This document shows, one piece after another, positions 11,701 to 20,401 of a DNA stretch of 64,000 nucleotides. Below the pieces are notes generated by a model. It did not search any database. It was not told where the DNA came from and worked only from the letters and a program-made list of their open reading frames with translations. Made by a program: the position numbers and the translations under genes. Within the stretch, counting starts at the first letter, position 1; each line of letters starts with the position of its first letter. Origin of the DNA: Phymorhynchus buccinoides (lineage: Eukaryota > Mollusca > Gastropoda > Neogastropoda > Raphitomidae); the NCBI GenBank assembly GCA_017654935.2, contig CM065682.1, positions 40,471,466 through 40,535,465 of the forward strand, written 5' to 3'.

Positions 11701-14700
11701 CCAAACACAGAATCATATTCCTGTATAGTCTATTCCTTTCTCTCTAGACCAAGCAAACTATGTCCCACTGTTTTCTGCATTGTACAGATCTTTATTGGCC
11801 ACTGCAACTAGGGTTATTAACGCCCTTGATGGCAAGAGTTAAGCCCTTGTTGATCAGTATCCAAAAGGGCATTCACTCTTGTAAAAGGCAGCCATTAAGT
11901 GGCATCAAATAGGGTTATTGGCAAGAATTGCTCCCTTGCTTGGTCAGTACCCAACCATCTTCCTCCACCCACCAAGGGCATTCACTCTTGCAAAAGGTAA
12001 TCTTTGCAGTAGCCAATAGGCCAAGCACAGAAAATAGAATCACAGTCCTCTATAGTCTATTTCATTCTCTCTAGACCAAGTAAGCTATGTCCCACTGTTT
12101 TCTGCATTGTACTGATTTTTCAGAGTGGCAGAGAAGCGGAAGCTATGACAGTGGTGGTGTCAGTGTCTCCTCAGGCGAGGGCCTCTCTGGCTGCCCAGTA
12201 TCGTCTGACCATGGAGGCTGCTGCCACCAAACTGACCGGCTTCTTGAAAAGACTGGGTAACTATACTACACATACATTTATGTGAATCTGCCTATAAATG
12301 CATACGTGTGTTGGAGCTAGTTTGTGAATTGTTAGTGAATTCAGGTGTGGGTAGAATAGGTAATAATTTGTTACTCAATTTACTACTGATAATATGTATT
12401 TTAGGCTTTGCATGTTTAGGCTTTGCAATTTGTCTGGAGGCTTTTTATTGCTGCTCATTGGGTGACCTGTTGGATAGATATGAAGATTTTTCAAGTACTA
12501 TTGTAACATTTGCATTTTTATTTGCGGATAATGGTTATGTAATGCAAAACTAAAGAAATTATTTTATATATTTTTTTAATATGAGAAATATTAACTCCAC
12601 TGTTCAAGAAAATTTGAGAAAAAAATATACGAAAAATAAAATGGAATAGGGAATTGTTAAGAGTCAGTCTAGCAAAAAGGTCTGTAGAAATAACTTGCCT
12701 CACTGTTTTAGAGCCCAAAACATGATCCCAGAGTTATTCCCCTTAATCTGAACACCAGGAGTGACGTCCTCAAGTCTGTGCATAGTATTAATGAATACAG
12801 AAATGCCTTTGTTGCAGGTGTGCATTATGTCTTCGACACCAACTTTGCCCGAAATTTCAGCCTGATAGAGAGTGGCCACGAGTTCATGCGACGTTTCTAT
12901 GACTCGGAGACTAACCCTAAAGCGTTCCCAATGCTGGCTTCAGCCTGCCCAGGTAACCATAGTTTCAAATGTATTATGTGTTTTGAATCATTAAACCTTT
13001 TTTATCTATGGTATGACACCTCTCTGTATAAAAAATGAAGGCAAATGCACAAAGGTTACATCAACTGTACATAATGTTATGCTTAATGTTTACAGCTGTC
13101 TTATGTCACCCAATATTGTCCAAAGTAAACTGGCTGTTTTGTTTTTAGAATCTTAACCTCTTCGCTGATGACGACGTATATATACGTCCTCAATAGCGCT
13201 TCAGTACTTGCCACCAACGTATATATACGTCGCCGCTAAGTAGCGATATTGTAGCGTTAAAAAATTGCGCAGCAAACCGGCGGCGAATGCGCAAGTAGTA
13301 GGCGGCAGCGAAGGGGTTAATAATTATTCAACCTGTGTGTGAGTCGATGAAAGGTATGTTTCATAGTCCTGTGAGGTATATCATTGTATGTCAGGTATTG
13401 AAGGACCTATGCAGTGATGTTCCGAGGCCCAGGTATTAGGACATAGTCCTATTAAAATAAAAAATGTCCTATAGTGTCCCCCATGTCAGGACAAATGTCT
13501 TATTGAAATTTAACACTGGCAGATTTTGACCTAATTTCTGCAAGAACCAGGACATTTTGTCTTCTTGATTTGGCTTTTTTCAGGACAATTTTATCACTCT
13601 TCCATCCTCGTGGCATCACTGCTTATGCACTGGTACTCATCTTTTACTTCAAATGTTAAGAGATGAAAATATCTTTGCTGACCTTTCATTTAATTGTCAC
13701 AGTGAACACAAAATTTGTACAACAAAAGTTCATACATATAATGTTTTCTTTAAGATTGTTGTACTTAGTGTTCCTTACTGAAGACCATATCAAACTGTTC
13801 AGTCATTTAAACTGCAGTGGAAATCTGATACGCCTAAGTCAAAATTAAAACAACTGAAATTTTGCTTGGGGATACTTAGATAGCCAATATTTTGATATTT
13901 CCACCAAAAAAACCTTCTCTCGCAAGGTTTTTAAATTGGGACCCAAAACAATTATTGTGAATTATTCCTTCCTTTTTCCCCTGTGGTACCTGTTTTTGAG
14001 TTAGCTAGTTTCCACTGGATGCTGACTTTCAGGCTGGGTGTGCTATGCGGAGAAGACCCACGGTTCCTACATCCTGCCCCACATCAGCACCACCCGCTCA
14101 CCACAGCAGGTGATGGGGGCGCTAGTGAAGGGCTTCTTAGCTGATCGCATCGGACGCTCCCCGGCCCAGGTCTATCACGTCACAGTCATGCCGTGCTTCG
14201 ACAAGAAACTGGAGGCCTCCAGAGCAGACTTCTACCAGGAGTTGCACAGCACCCGGGATGTGGACTGTGTTATCACGTCAAGTGAGTTCTTTGTTTTAAG
14301 GGGTTGTGAGGAACAAATTTACTCTTTCTTGTGTAAACTTTATGGATGCTACTCTTAACGAAGGAAGACAGAATTATTGGAAACAAATTAGTTGTGAATT
14401 GTCTAATTCAAAGCATGGGTGAAAGTAAAATATTCTCTCAATCCTGAAATGACACTTTTCAATGTTCTCTGAATCTTCCTAATCCTGAAATTGTGTCTGT
14501 ATCTTAAATTTATATACAGGATAGATGGGGGTAGTGTTATAATTGCATGTCTGTCATCTTGCTTTAATCTGCTAGCAGTTTAGACAGAAACATTTGATTT
14601 TATAAGACCGTGGATCCGGATGACAAGATGGCCAATCCTGAAGACTCTTTCTATCAGATTTTACAATCCTGATTTAAGAAGCAGTCCTGAACTACTTTCA

Positions 14701-17700
14701 CTCATCTTGGTCATGTTTATATTGGTCATGTTTATACTGTTCAGCTTGATATCTAAAAATACATACAGTATTTTACAGACTATAAGACAATACCTTTTTC
14801 CAAGACTGAGACCTCTGTGCCTTATAATGTTACTTATAAAATAGTTGAAAAATAGAGTAACACAATCTGAATACTTGTGTTAAATTTAGAGGGTGCACCT
14901 TATAAACCCGAGTTCGAACCTGGATACAGGGGATTTTTCCTTACTGCACTAGGCCTTACAGTCTGAACGTGTAGTCTTTCGGATGAGACGATAAACCGAG
15001 TTCCCGTGTGCCCATGCGCTTAGCACACGTTAAACCCAGTGGCAATGAAAAAGTTGTCATTTGGTCAAAATTTACCTCCCCCCCCCTTTCCTTCCTCATC
15101 AGTCACACAAAAATCGCATGCAAATTAAAAAACAATGTGTGGCACGCCTCTGGCTGCGACACTCTTCAGGTGGAAGCAACCCGAATTTCACAGACGCCTC
15201 TGTGACTATAAAGTACAAAATACCAAATATAGTCTGTAAAATATGGTACTTAAATGATTCAAAATTTCTTGATGATTCTTTTAAATCTGCATATGTCACG
15301 GGGATTATTTGCATGTTTTTTTCCTTGCCTTGTCATGGAAAATGTTCACTGAGAAGCAGCATTCTGCCATTCTCAGGATAGGGTTAGGCTCAGCCTAGGA
15401 TTATTGTCATGAAACAGAAAGAAGCAGACTTTGAGAGTCGTAAACATGAGGGGATGACTAAAGTACAACTTTGCTATTTGTTTTTCATTTTCTTGTTTAT
15501 GTTTGTTTTTCAAAGAGAAATTCTAATTTACTATGATTTAAAGTCTTAAAGACACACTGACCCACCACGATTAAGTCCCTTGTTTTTTTCTGGGTAGCTG
15601 TGACCCACATACAAATACCTCCAACTTCAGATTGAGTCTGCTTTAAAATGTTTCGTTTTCAATTTGGGGGCATTTGTATTGGAGTCAAAACAAGATTTAC
15701 CAGCTATAAGAGGGAAAACATCTGAAACCCGTGATTTTGACACATGATCTGGTGGGTCTTTAAGACCTTATTTCAATAAATTCAACTGAAATGGCCAATG
15801 TTTTAAAATGGTTTCAGTTGAGGTTGCTGCCATGCTGGCAAAGGAAGGAGTGTCTCTCGCCGATGTTGAAGACATGCCAATTGACACGCAGTGAGTGGTC
15901 ACAGTAATCTGAAAAAATCTCTTTTGCTTGACAACAAAGAAAGGAAATTGTTCTTTGTTTCATAATATTCTTATATTGACATTCAATGCTTAAAAACAAA
16001 GGAAATTGTTTTTGTTTAATAATATTGATATCCAATGTGTGTGGTTTAAAAAGAAAAAAAAGCTATTCAGAAAAGTAAGAGATAAGTAGCAGAAGTTCTT
16101 CGTCGATTGCTCAGTTGGTTTCCTTTCATATGAGTGGAGATGCCATTATGCGCATAACTAGGAAATAGGCCCAGCATGTTCATCTTTGGCTGGATATATT
16201 TTTTTGTAAGAGTTTCTGAAACAAAGGCAGGAGAATGGACCAGTAAGGCAGATAGTAGATGACAGTAAGCAAAGGCAGAGTCAAAGAGAGTGACAGTTAC
16301 AAATATAGAACTTTCAGAAGGTGGGGGAACTTTCTGCGAAAGACCCTCCGGCTTCACCATGGGGGGAAATAGCCAAACTAAAAACAGGTGTGACATTTAC
16401 TGTTATTTTATGAGTTTTGTACGTGCGTGTGTGTTTTTTCTTTTTTGCTTTCGGTGCTCTAGTCATCAAGGAGATAAAAATAATAAAACAAACTTAAATG
16501 TCTGTATTACAGACTAAGCCACCACACAGATAAGCAGCTGGCCAGTCACAGAGGCGGGGGGTCAGGGGGATACCTAGAACACATCGCTCGCCAGGCTGCC
16601 CAAGAACTGCACAATTCTCAGCTCACCGACATCAACTACAGAGTCATGAGGTGGTGTGTGTGTGGGTGTGATCTCAAACGTTTTATGGTGCTGAAATTGT
16701 CCAAGGGTGTTTGCAGGACTGAATTATAACCAGAAGTAACATATTTTTTGTCTACAAGGCGCACCTTTGTATAATTTTACCCAAATTTCAGATTTTGTTA
16801 TTATATTTTCTTAGTATTTTATTTTATAAGGCGCAGGGGACTGAGTCTGGGGGAAAAGTATCGCCTTGTAGTCTGAAAAATACAGTAAATGAAGCTTTCG
16901 GGGGAACAAATCTTGAACGTTTGCACAATTTCAGAGCCATGAACGTGTAAGATGTACAATGTAGAATTATGATTGAAATTGAGAAGTGCTAGTCCAATGA
17001 TTGCTACTGTACCATAGACATAATTTTAGTATTCAATGTTATTATTATTTTTTTATATCTGTGAATTAAGATAGCTTTTTGGGTGGCGTGGGGGAGGGGG
17101 TTTGCAATTGTAGAGACCGGGAAAGAGAGGAAACATGGCTAATGGGTGGGCATAACATTATTACGGATTTCATTAAAATCCACAATTACAATTATTTTTT
17201 GCAAGGACTGAAAACCATATTGGCATATAAATTACATAAAAAAAGGTTTGTGAACAACTTGAACTCGGTTTTCTTAAAAGTTATGCAATCTTTTTTTTCT
17301 CCATAACATATCTGCATCTAAGATTGTATATTGTCTTTTGCAGAAATCAAGACTTCAAAGAAGTCGTGATAGAGGCTGAGGGGAAACCCACCTTGAAAAT
17401 GGCCCTGGCCTACGGATTCCGCAACATCCAGAACATCGTGCAGAAGATCAAGCGCAAGAAGTGCGACTACCATTTTGTGGAGATCATGGCCTGCCCCGGG
17501 GGGTGCAACAACGGGGGAGCCCAGATCCGCCCCGAGGGGGACGGGACTGTGAAGGAGAGACTGGCCAAGGTGGAGGAGTTGTACGCCAGCCAGCCTGTCG
17601 TGTCTGCCCAGGAAGCTCAGGACGTTCAGAGGTTGTACGCAGAGTGGTTAGGGGGTGTGGGGTCCGCCAAGGCTCAGGAAATGCTTCACACGTCTTATCA

Positions 17701-17743
17701 TGAAGTGGAGAAAATGACCAACGCTTTGGCCATTAAGTGGTGA
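6068..17743 (+). CDS. CIAO3: CIAO3 / NARFL (cytosolic iron-sulfur assembly component 3), complete, nine exons
   Basis: Iron-only-hydrogenase-like protein of the cytosolic iron-sulfur assembly pathway, which in known systems links the early scaffold to the CIAO1-CIAO2B-MMS19 targeting complex. Exons are 6068-6133, 9113-9208, 11308-11463, 12124-12256, 12818-12952, 14033-14281, 15818-15890, 16513-16650 and 17344-17743. All phases agree, giving 481 residues (human about 476). The N-terminal site has C24, C71, C74 and C77 (motif DCLACSGC). The second, hydrogenase-like site has C194 (SACPGW), C250 ([13 protein letters not shown]), C399 and C403 ([11 protein letters not shown]). It ends with the aromatic-tail pattern AIKW. 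All ligands are kept, so the protein should be functional. It faces GRWD1 tail to tail; the 3' flank carries repeats made from its own last codons. Confidence 0.96.
6765..7665. mobile_element. Foldback element with subrepeated inverted arms
   Basis: The left arm (about 6765-6905) and right arm (about 7506-7665) are reverse complements. Both carry several copies of a ggacatttagccaac unit at their outer side and a shared inner end (cacaatgtaatgtctcata). A second element (7318-7503) is nested in the loop beside the right arm. It lies in CIAO3 intron 1. No coding sequence seen. Confidence 0.78.
7318..7503. mobile_element. MITE, CAGTGGAACCTCCC family (copy 1)
   Basis: Ends are inverted repeats of CAGTGGAACCTCCCTTATAA, and the middle contains further cttataagac-type blocks. 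A related copy is at 46958-47098. The short CAGTGGAACC ends with TA at the insertion site fit pogo/Tigger-type Tc1-mariner elements; that class is inferred. Confidence 0.8.
7668..7970 (+). repeat. tRNA-related SINE-like copy (family C)
   Basis: Starts near ggtttgaaccc, which resembles a tRNA B box, then contains tcggatgagacc and gtcccgtgtg, shared with the copy at 14905-15200. Ends in a GAA-rich tail near 7965. Part of the core is duplicated (tatttcctggtccttcgg appears twice). Confidence 0.65.
7985..8440 (+). mobile_element. LINE reverse transcriptase fragment
   Basis: Shows [12 protein letters not shown], then (after a frameshift) [39 protein letters not shown] and the catalytic FADDT, then (after another shift) [13 protein letters not shown]. 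These are the ordered motifs of a non-LTR retrotransposon polymerase. Two frame changes mark it as dead. It sits in CIAO3 intron 1. Confidence 0.92.
8672..8751. repeat. (GA)n microsatellite, about 80 bp
   Basis: Uninterrupted GA dinucleotides. Open frames across it on both strands are artefacts of the repeat. Confidence 0.97.
9113..9208 (+). CDS. CIAO3: CIAO3 exon 2 (residues 23-54)
   Basis: Follows ttgcag and ends GAG|GTACAT. Encodes [13 protein letters not shown] with the first cluster ligand C24, then [14 protein letters not shown]. Confidence 0.93.
9279..9407. repeat. Inverted repeat hairpin
   Basis: Arms of about 38 bases, reading gaaaaacaaaaaaaggg then gaggacattctgacctgtt on the left, with their reverse complement on the right. 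They flank a loop of about 50 bases, shortly after CIAO3 exon 2. Confidence 0.8.
10687..11065. repeat. Direct repeat pair, about 145 bp
   Basis: The block acaacagtaatctctgcaac through ctaactttaaccctctaac occurs at about 10687-10825 and again at about 10919-11050 with few differences. It lies in CIAO3 intron 2, whose rest (9410-10680) shows no recognised gene. Confidence 0.85.
11308..11463 (+). CDS. CIAO3: CIAO3 exon 3 (residues 55-106)
   Basis: Carries the ferredoxin-like CxxCxxC at C71, C74 and C77, then [13 protein letters not shown]. The acceptor was set by phase 0: the first of two nearby AGs keeps the frame. Confidence 0.93.
11699..12123. repeat. Tandem duplication of CIAO3 intron 3 acceptor region
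   Basis: The last roughly 100 bases of intron 3 (ctctagaccaagtaagctat through ttttctgcattgtac) recur near 11699-11795. A second internal pair (gggcattcactcttg at 11868 and 11976) lies between. The upstream copy keeps the pyrimidine-rich tract and an AG but no exon follows. Confidence 0.8.
12124..12256 (+). CDS. CIAO3: CIAO3 exon 4 (residues 107-151)
   Basis: Encodes [19 protein letters not shown], matching the core beta strand and start of helix in homologues. Ends G|GTAACT in phase 1. Confidence 0.92.
12818..12952 (+). CDS. CIAO3: CIAO3 exon 5 (residues 151-196)
   Basis: Encodes [18 protein letters not shown] up to the ASACPG motif with ligand C194. Ends phase 1 at GTAACC. Confidence 0.93.
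13153..13320. mobile_element. TTAA-flanked MITE, family 1 (copy 1)
   Basis: Bounded by TTAA on both sides with ends ttaacctcttcgctg and cagcgaaggggttaa. The body contains tatatacgtcc and ttcagtacttg, shared with copies at 27105-27259 and 56015-56179. TTAA sites and CC/GG ends fit piggyBac-type transposition; this is an inference from ends only. Confidence 0.82.
14033..14281 (+). CDS. CIAO3: CIAO3 exon 6 (residues 196-279)
   Basis: Encodes [27 protein letters not shown] and [13 protein letters not shown] with ligand C250. It is GC-rich against AT-rich introns and ends A|GTGAGT. Confidence 0.95.
14764..14900. mobile_element. Degraded MITE of the actataaggc family
   Basis: Begins acagtattttacagactataag and carries ccaagactgagacctctg, related to the intact element at 26908-27065. 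It runs into the SINE-like copy that follows. Confidence 0.6.
14905..15205 (+). repeat. tRNA-related SINE-like copy (family C)
   Basis: Contains gagttcgaacctgg (B-box-like), then ctttcggatgagacgataaa and gcacacgttaaacccagtgg, and a pyrimidine tract with ccttcctcatcagtcacac. The second half recurs at about 49645-49750. Confidence 0.7.
15818..15890 (+). CDS. CIAO3: CIAO3 exon 7 (residues 279-303)
   Basis: A 73-base exon between gtttcag and GTGAGT. Encodes [18 protein letters not shown], a variable helix of the family. Confidence 0.88.
16220..16375 (+). repeat. SINE-like family B, 3' half
   Basis: Contains ggcagagtcaaagagagtga and cagaaggtgggggaactt, the 3' half of the repeat seen in full at 22585-22875. 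Confidence 0.7.
16513..16650 (+). CDS. CIAO3: CIAO3 exon 8 (residues 303-349)
   Basis: Encodes [18 protein letters not shown], the conserved glycine-rich loop and helix; donor AG|GTGGTG in phase 2. Confidence 0.92.
16745..16890. mobile_element. MITE of the actataaggc family, diverged
   Basis: Starts gtctacaaggcgcacc and ends gccttgtagtctgaaaaata. Same end motif and gactgagtctggg core as 26908-27065. Confidence 0.6.
17344..17743 (+). CDS. CIAO3: CIAO3 exon 9 (residues 349-481) and stop
   Basis: Encodes [18 protein letters not shown] and [14 protein letters not shown], the last two ligands C399 and C403, then a C-terminal tail ending in tryptophan and TGA at 17741-17743. Confidence 0.95.
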
Positions 17744-18640
17744 CCATATTTCAGTGTGAGTGAATGGGTGAATGTATTGAGAGAAAGAAATACCCGAAAG
17801 TGCTAATGGAACCAAAGAAACCTGCCCTACCAAGACGAGAGCAGCCTTACGCCAACCCTGTTTATGTCACAAGAGCTTAGTTAGGTACACACGGGAGATT
17901 TCATCGTTTTGAAAAATGACAAAAGCACTCGCCATTGTTGTCGTTCCCTGATTTAAAGACTCCAGGGATCATCCCAACAGCCGAAGCACTTAAACAGTAT
18001 GGTACAAATGCACCAGCTAGGGATGAGAATATTATGTGTGTGTCCATTTTGGATTACCCCGCCACGTGGTCAGCCACACTCCGACTTTGGAGGAGCACTC
18101 GACCTTAAATGGACTGTATTTCAGTGCAGTGTAAGGGTGAATGCATTAGATAATGATACATTTTTTGGCCATCAAAAGGTTACCATATTTTAATGCAGTG
18201 TAAGGGTGAATGCATTGGGTAATTACACTTTTTTGCCATCAAAAGACTATTTTATTGTGAGTGCAAGGATGAATGCATTGGATTGTGACAAATGCTTTGA
18301 CCAGCAAATGATGAAGAAATTTAAGATGTAAAAAAAAAAAAGGTATTTTATATTCCAACTCTCAGTGCACTCTCCCAATTCCATTGGCTCCTTTTATAGG
18401 CTCCGTCAACGTATTTGAACCAGAATTAGACCCAGGGTGAATGCTTTGGAAAATGAGTGTTACTGTTAGGGTGAATGTATTGAATAATAGCAAATACTTT
18501 GGCTATCAAATGTTGACCATATTTCAGTGTGAATGCAAAGGTGAATATATTGAAAATGACATGATTTGGCCTTCAAGACATTAGTGGTGACCATATTCCA
18601 GTGCGAGTATAAGGGTGAATGCATTGGGAAATGGCAAATG
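17735..18640 (+). repeat. Minisatellite built from the CIAO3 stop-codon region
   Basis: A diverged 67-base unit: ggccattaagtggtgaccat, atttcagtgtgagtg, then gggtgaatgcattg. The first copy contains the last CIAO3 codons and stop. Further copies start near 18107, 18167, 18234, 18501 and 18568, with a SINE-like copy inserted among them. Confidence 0.8.
17950..18110 (+). repeat. SINE-like family A, copy 1
   Basis: Contains gactccagggatcatcccaa, agccgaagcactt, agctagggatgagaa, then ccgccacgtggtcagccaca. The same ordered blocks recur at 20445, 29936, 49770 and (reverse) 63597. Confidence 0.85.
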
Positions 18641-18699
18641 CAGATAATAGTGAGCATAAGTGTGACTTGGGCCTGTATATAAAATGAGTCCGAAGGGTA

Positions 18700-19330
18700 T
18701 TCGATGAATGGAAACATTGCCCTCTATTTCAGTATTTGCCTTTTTGTGTCTTTCTCTCCCCTTTCCACCCTCTCTCTCATAATCCCCCTCCTTCTGTCTC
18801 TGAGTCTCTCTCACTCTCTGTGTGAAAACAAGCATATATGCATGTGCACACAGACATACATACCGAGTGACACACAGACATACATTGTATTAACAATCAT
18901 CATACATCTGTATTGTTACTAATTCTGGACTTTTCTGGTGTTGCACTGCCTATGAGCATTGCCTCCAGGATAGTTCCCACCATCTTTATATCTACTAATG
19001 TCCCATATCGTCGCTGTCCGACGCTAACAGACACAATCAGTGATTTTACAGGAGCATCAAAAAACATATTGTCACAAAGTCAATCCCCATTTCATTACGC
19101 TTGACCCTTCTTCTTTACCGATGAGTAAACATGTGAACAATAAAAGAAAGACCCAACATTTTCATAATTCACTGTTAGTCACAAAGCATTATACGACAGC
19201 TTGCGTGACCTACATGTATTCATTTTGGGGTGAACAACCCGCCACATACACCTATTTCCAGTACCATGTGACTTTGAGGGTCGAGACAATACCTGCTGAG
19301 GTCACTAAAGTTTCAGTACAAAAATAAAAG
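18700..19330. other. CIAO3-GRWD1 intergenic, low-complexity
   Basis: Pyrimidine-rich DNA (18730-18820) and a direct repeat pair: tgtattcattttggggtga and the aaaagccctgtctggggctt block occur at about 19214-19350 and 19443-19550. Possible plus-strand AATAAA signals occur near 19138 and 19324. No gene recognised. Confidence 0.5.
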
Positions 19331-19728
19331 CCCTGTCTGGGGCTTCCATTAGTGGAGGACGTTAAACAGATTTTCATTCTCACAACTTCCTTTGATGGTG
19401 GAATAAAGAAAGACTGCAAAACTATAGGCTTATTTTGCACCTACATGTATTCATTTTGGGGTGACAAGACCACCTATAAGTACCAACTGGGGGTGACAAT
19501 ACCCTTTAAAGTCCAACAAAAATAAAAGCCCTGTCTGGGGCTTCCATTAAAAAAAAATGCTTGGGTCTGGTCCTCTGTACCTTTCTCTGGCATTGATCTA
19601 GGTGAATAGGTACTATAGGTGGCTTTGATAGTAGTTGTGTGCCTTTTAGGGATGGAAAGTTCTCCATCTTTGTATAATAATTGGAAGACTCTTTTCTGTA
19701 CTACTTGGGACCTAAACCAAGATGGCAA

Positions 19729-20118
19729 CCTTGCAATATCATACACATATTGTTTAGAAGATGTTAAAGTCACTCTTAGTTCTATTTTTGGGGTGTTAAA
19801 CCAAGACGGCAGCCCTGCAATTTGTACACAAATACTCCTGAAAATGTTGAAGCCCCTCTTTACTGTACTTTTAATGGGTGCACACATAGGTCAAAGCCCC
19901 TCTTTATTGTACTTTGATGGGTGCTTAAACCAAGAAGACAGCCTTGCAATATCACACACACATTGTTCTGAAGATGTTAAAATCGCTGTGTTTAATGGGT
20001 GCTAAAAGAAGCACTTGTTTTAAGATGTTGAAGTCTCTTTTCTGTAATTTTTGTTTGTTAAAAGAAATGTCAGCCTTACAATGTCACACGCATATTGTCC
20101 TGAAGACGTTGAAGTCAC
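19729..20118 (-). repeat. Tandem units made from the GRWD1 C-terminal codons and 3' UTR
   Basis: Diverged copies at about 19729-19772, 19815-19857, 19941-19985 and 20005-20040, plus the real end at 20072-20118. Each includes the bases for the tail DFNVFRTICV or a variant: the 19941 copy reads SDFNIFRTMCV then stop. They lie downstream of the true stop, in the probable 3' UTR. Confidence 0.82.
19903..19908 (-). terminator. Candidate GRWD1 polyadenylation signal AATAAA
   Basis: The minus strand reads AATAAA about 180 bases after the GRWD1 stop. It lies within the tail-repeat array, so other copies may be used instead. Confidence 0.4.
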
Positions 20119-20401
20119 TCTTAGCGGTGCTGATGATCACTCCGGGCAGCTGGGCATGCCAGTGCAGCTCCTTGATGTCGGTCTGGCCACAGTGTTGGAA
20201 CAGCAGCTGGGCGGGGATGTCCAGTTCCTCCTCCTGCCCCTGCGCGGCCCCTTCGTCCCTCTCCACGCTGAAGTCCCAGATAGTGACCTGGTCGTCCTCG
20301 CCGGAGGCTGCCAGCACGCTGGAGTCCTGGGGGTTCCACTCCAGTGAGGTGATCGGCTTACTGTGCAGCTTGAAGGTCGCTTGTTCAGTGACTGGTTTGT
20401 T
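20084..20401 (-). CDS. GRWD1: GRWD1 exon 7 (residues 323-427) and stop
   Basis: Acceptor gtctccag. Encodes the last two WD blades (SKPITSLEWNPQDSSVLAAS, DDQVTIWDFSVERD) and the tail FNVFRTICV before TGA at 20086-20084. Confidence 0.95.
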   Translation of the reverse strand, partial: NKPVTEQATFKLHSKPITSLEWNPQDSSVLAASGEDDQVTIWDFSVERDEGAAQGQEEELDIPAQLLFQHCGQTDIKELHWHAQLPGVIISTAKSDFNVFRTICV

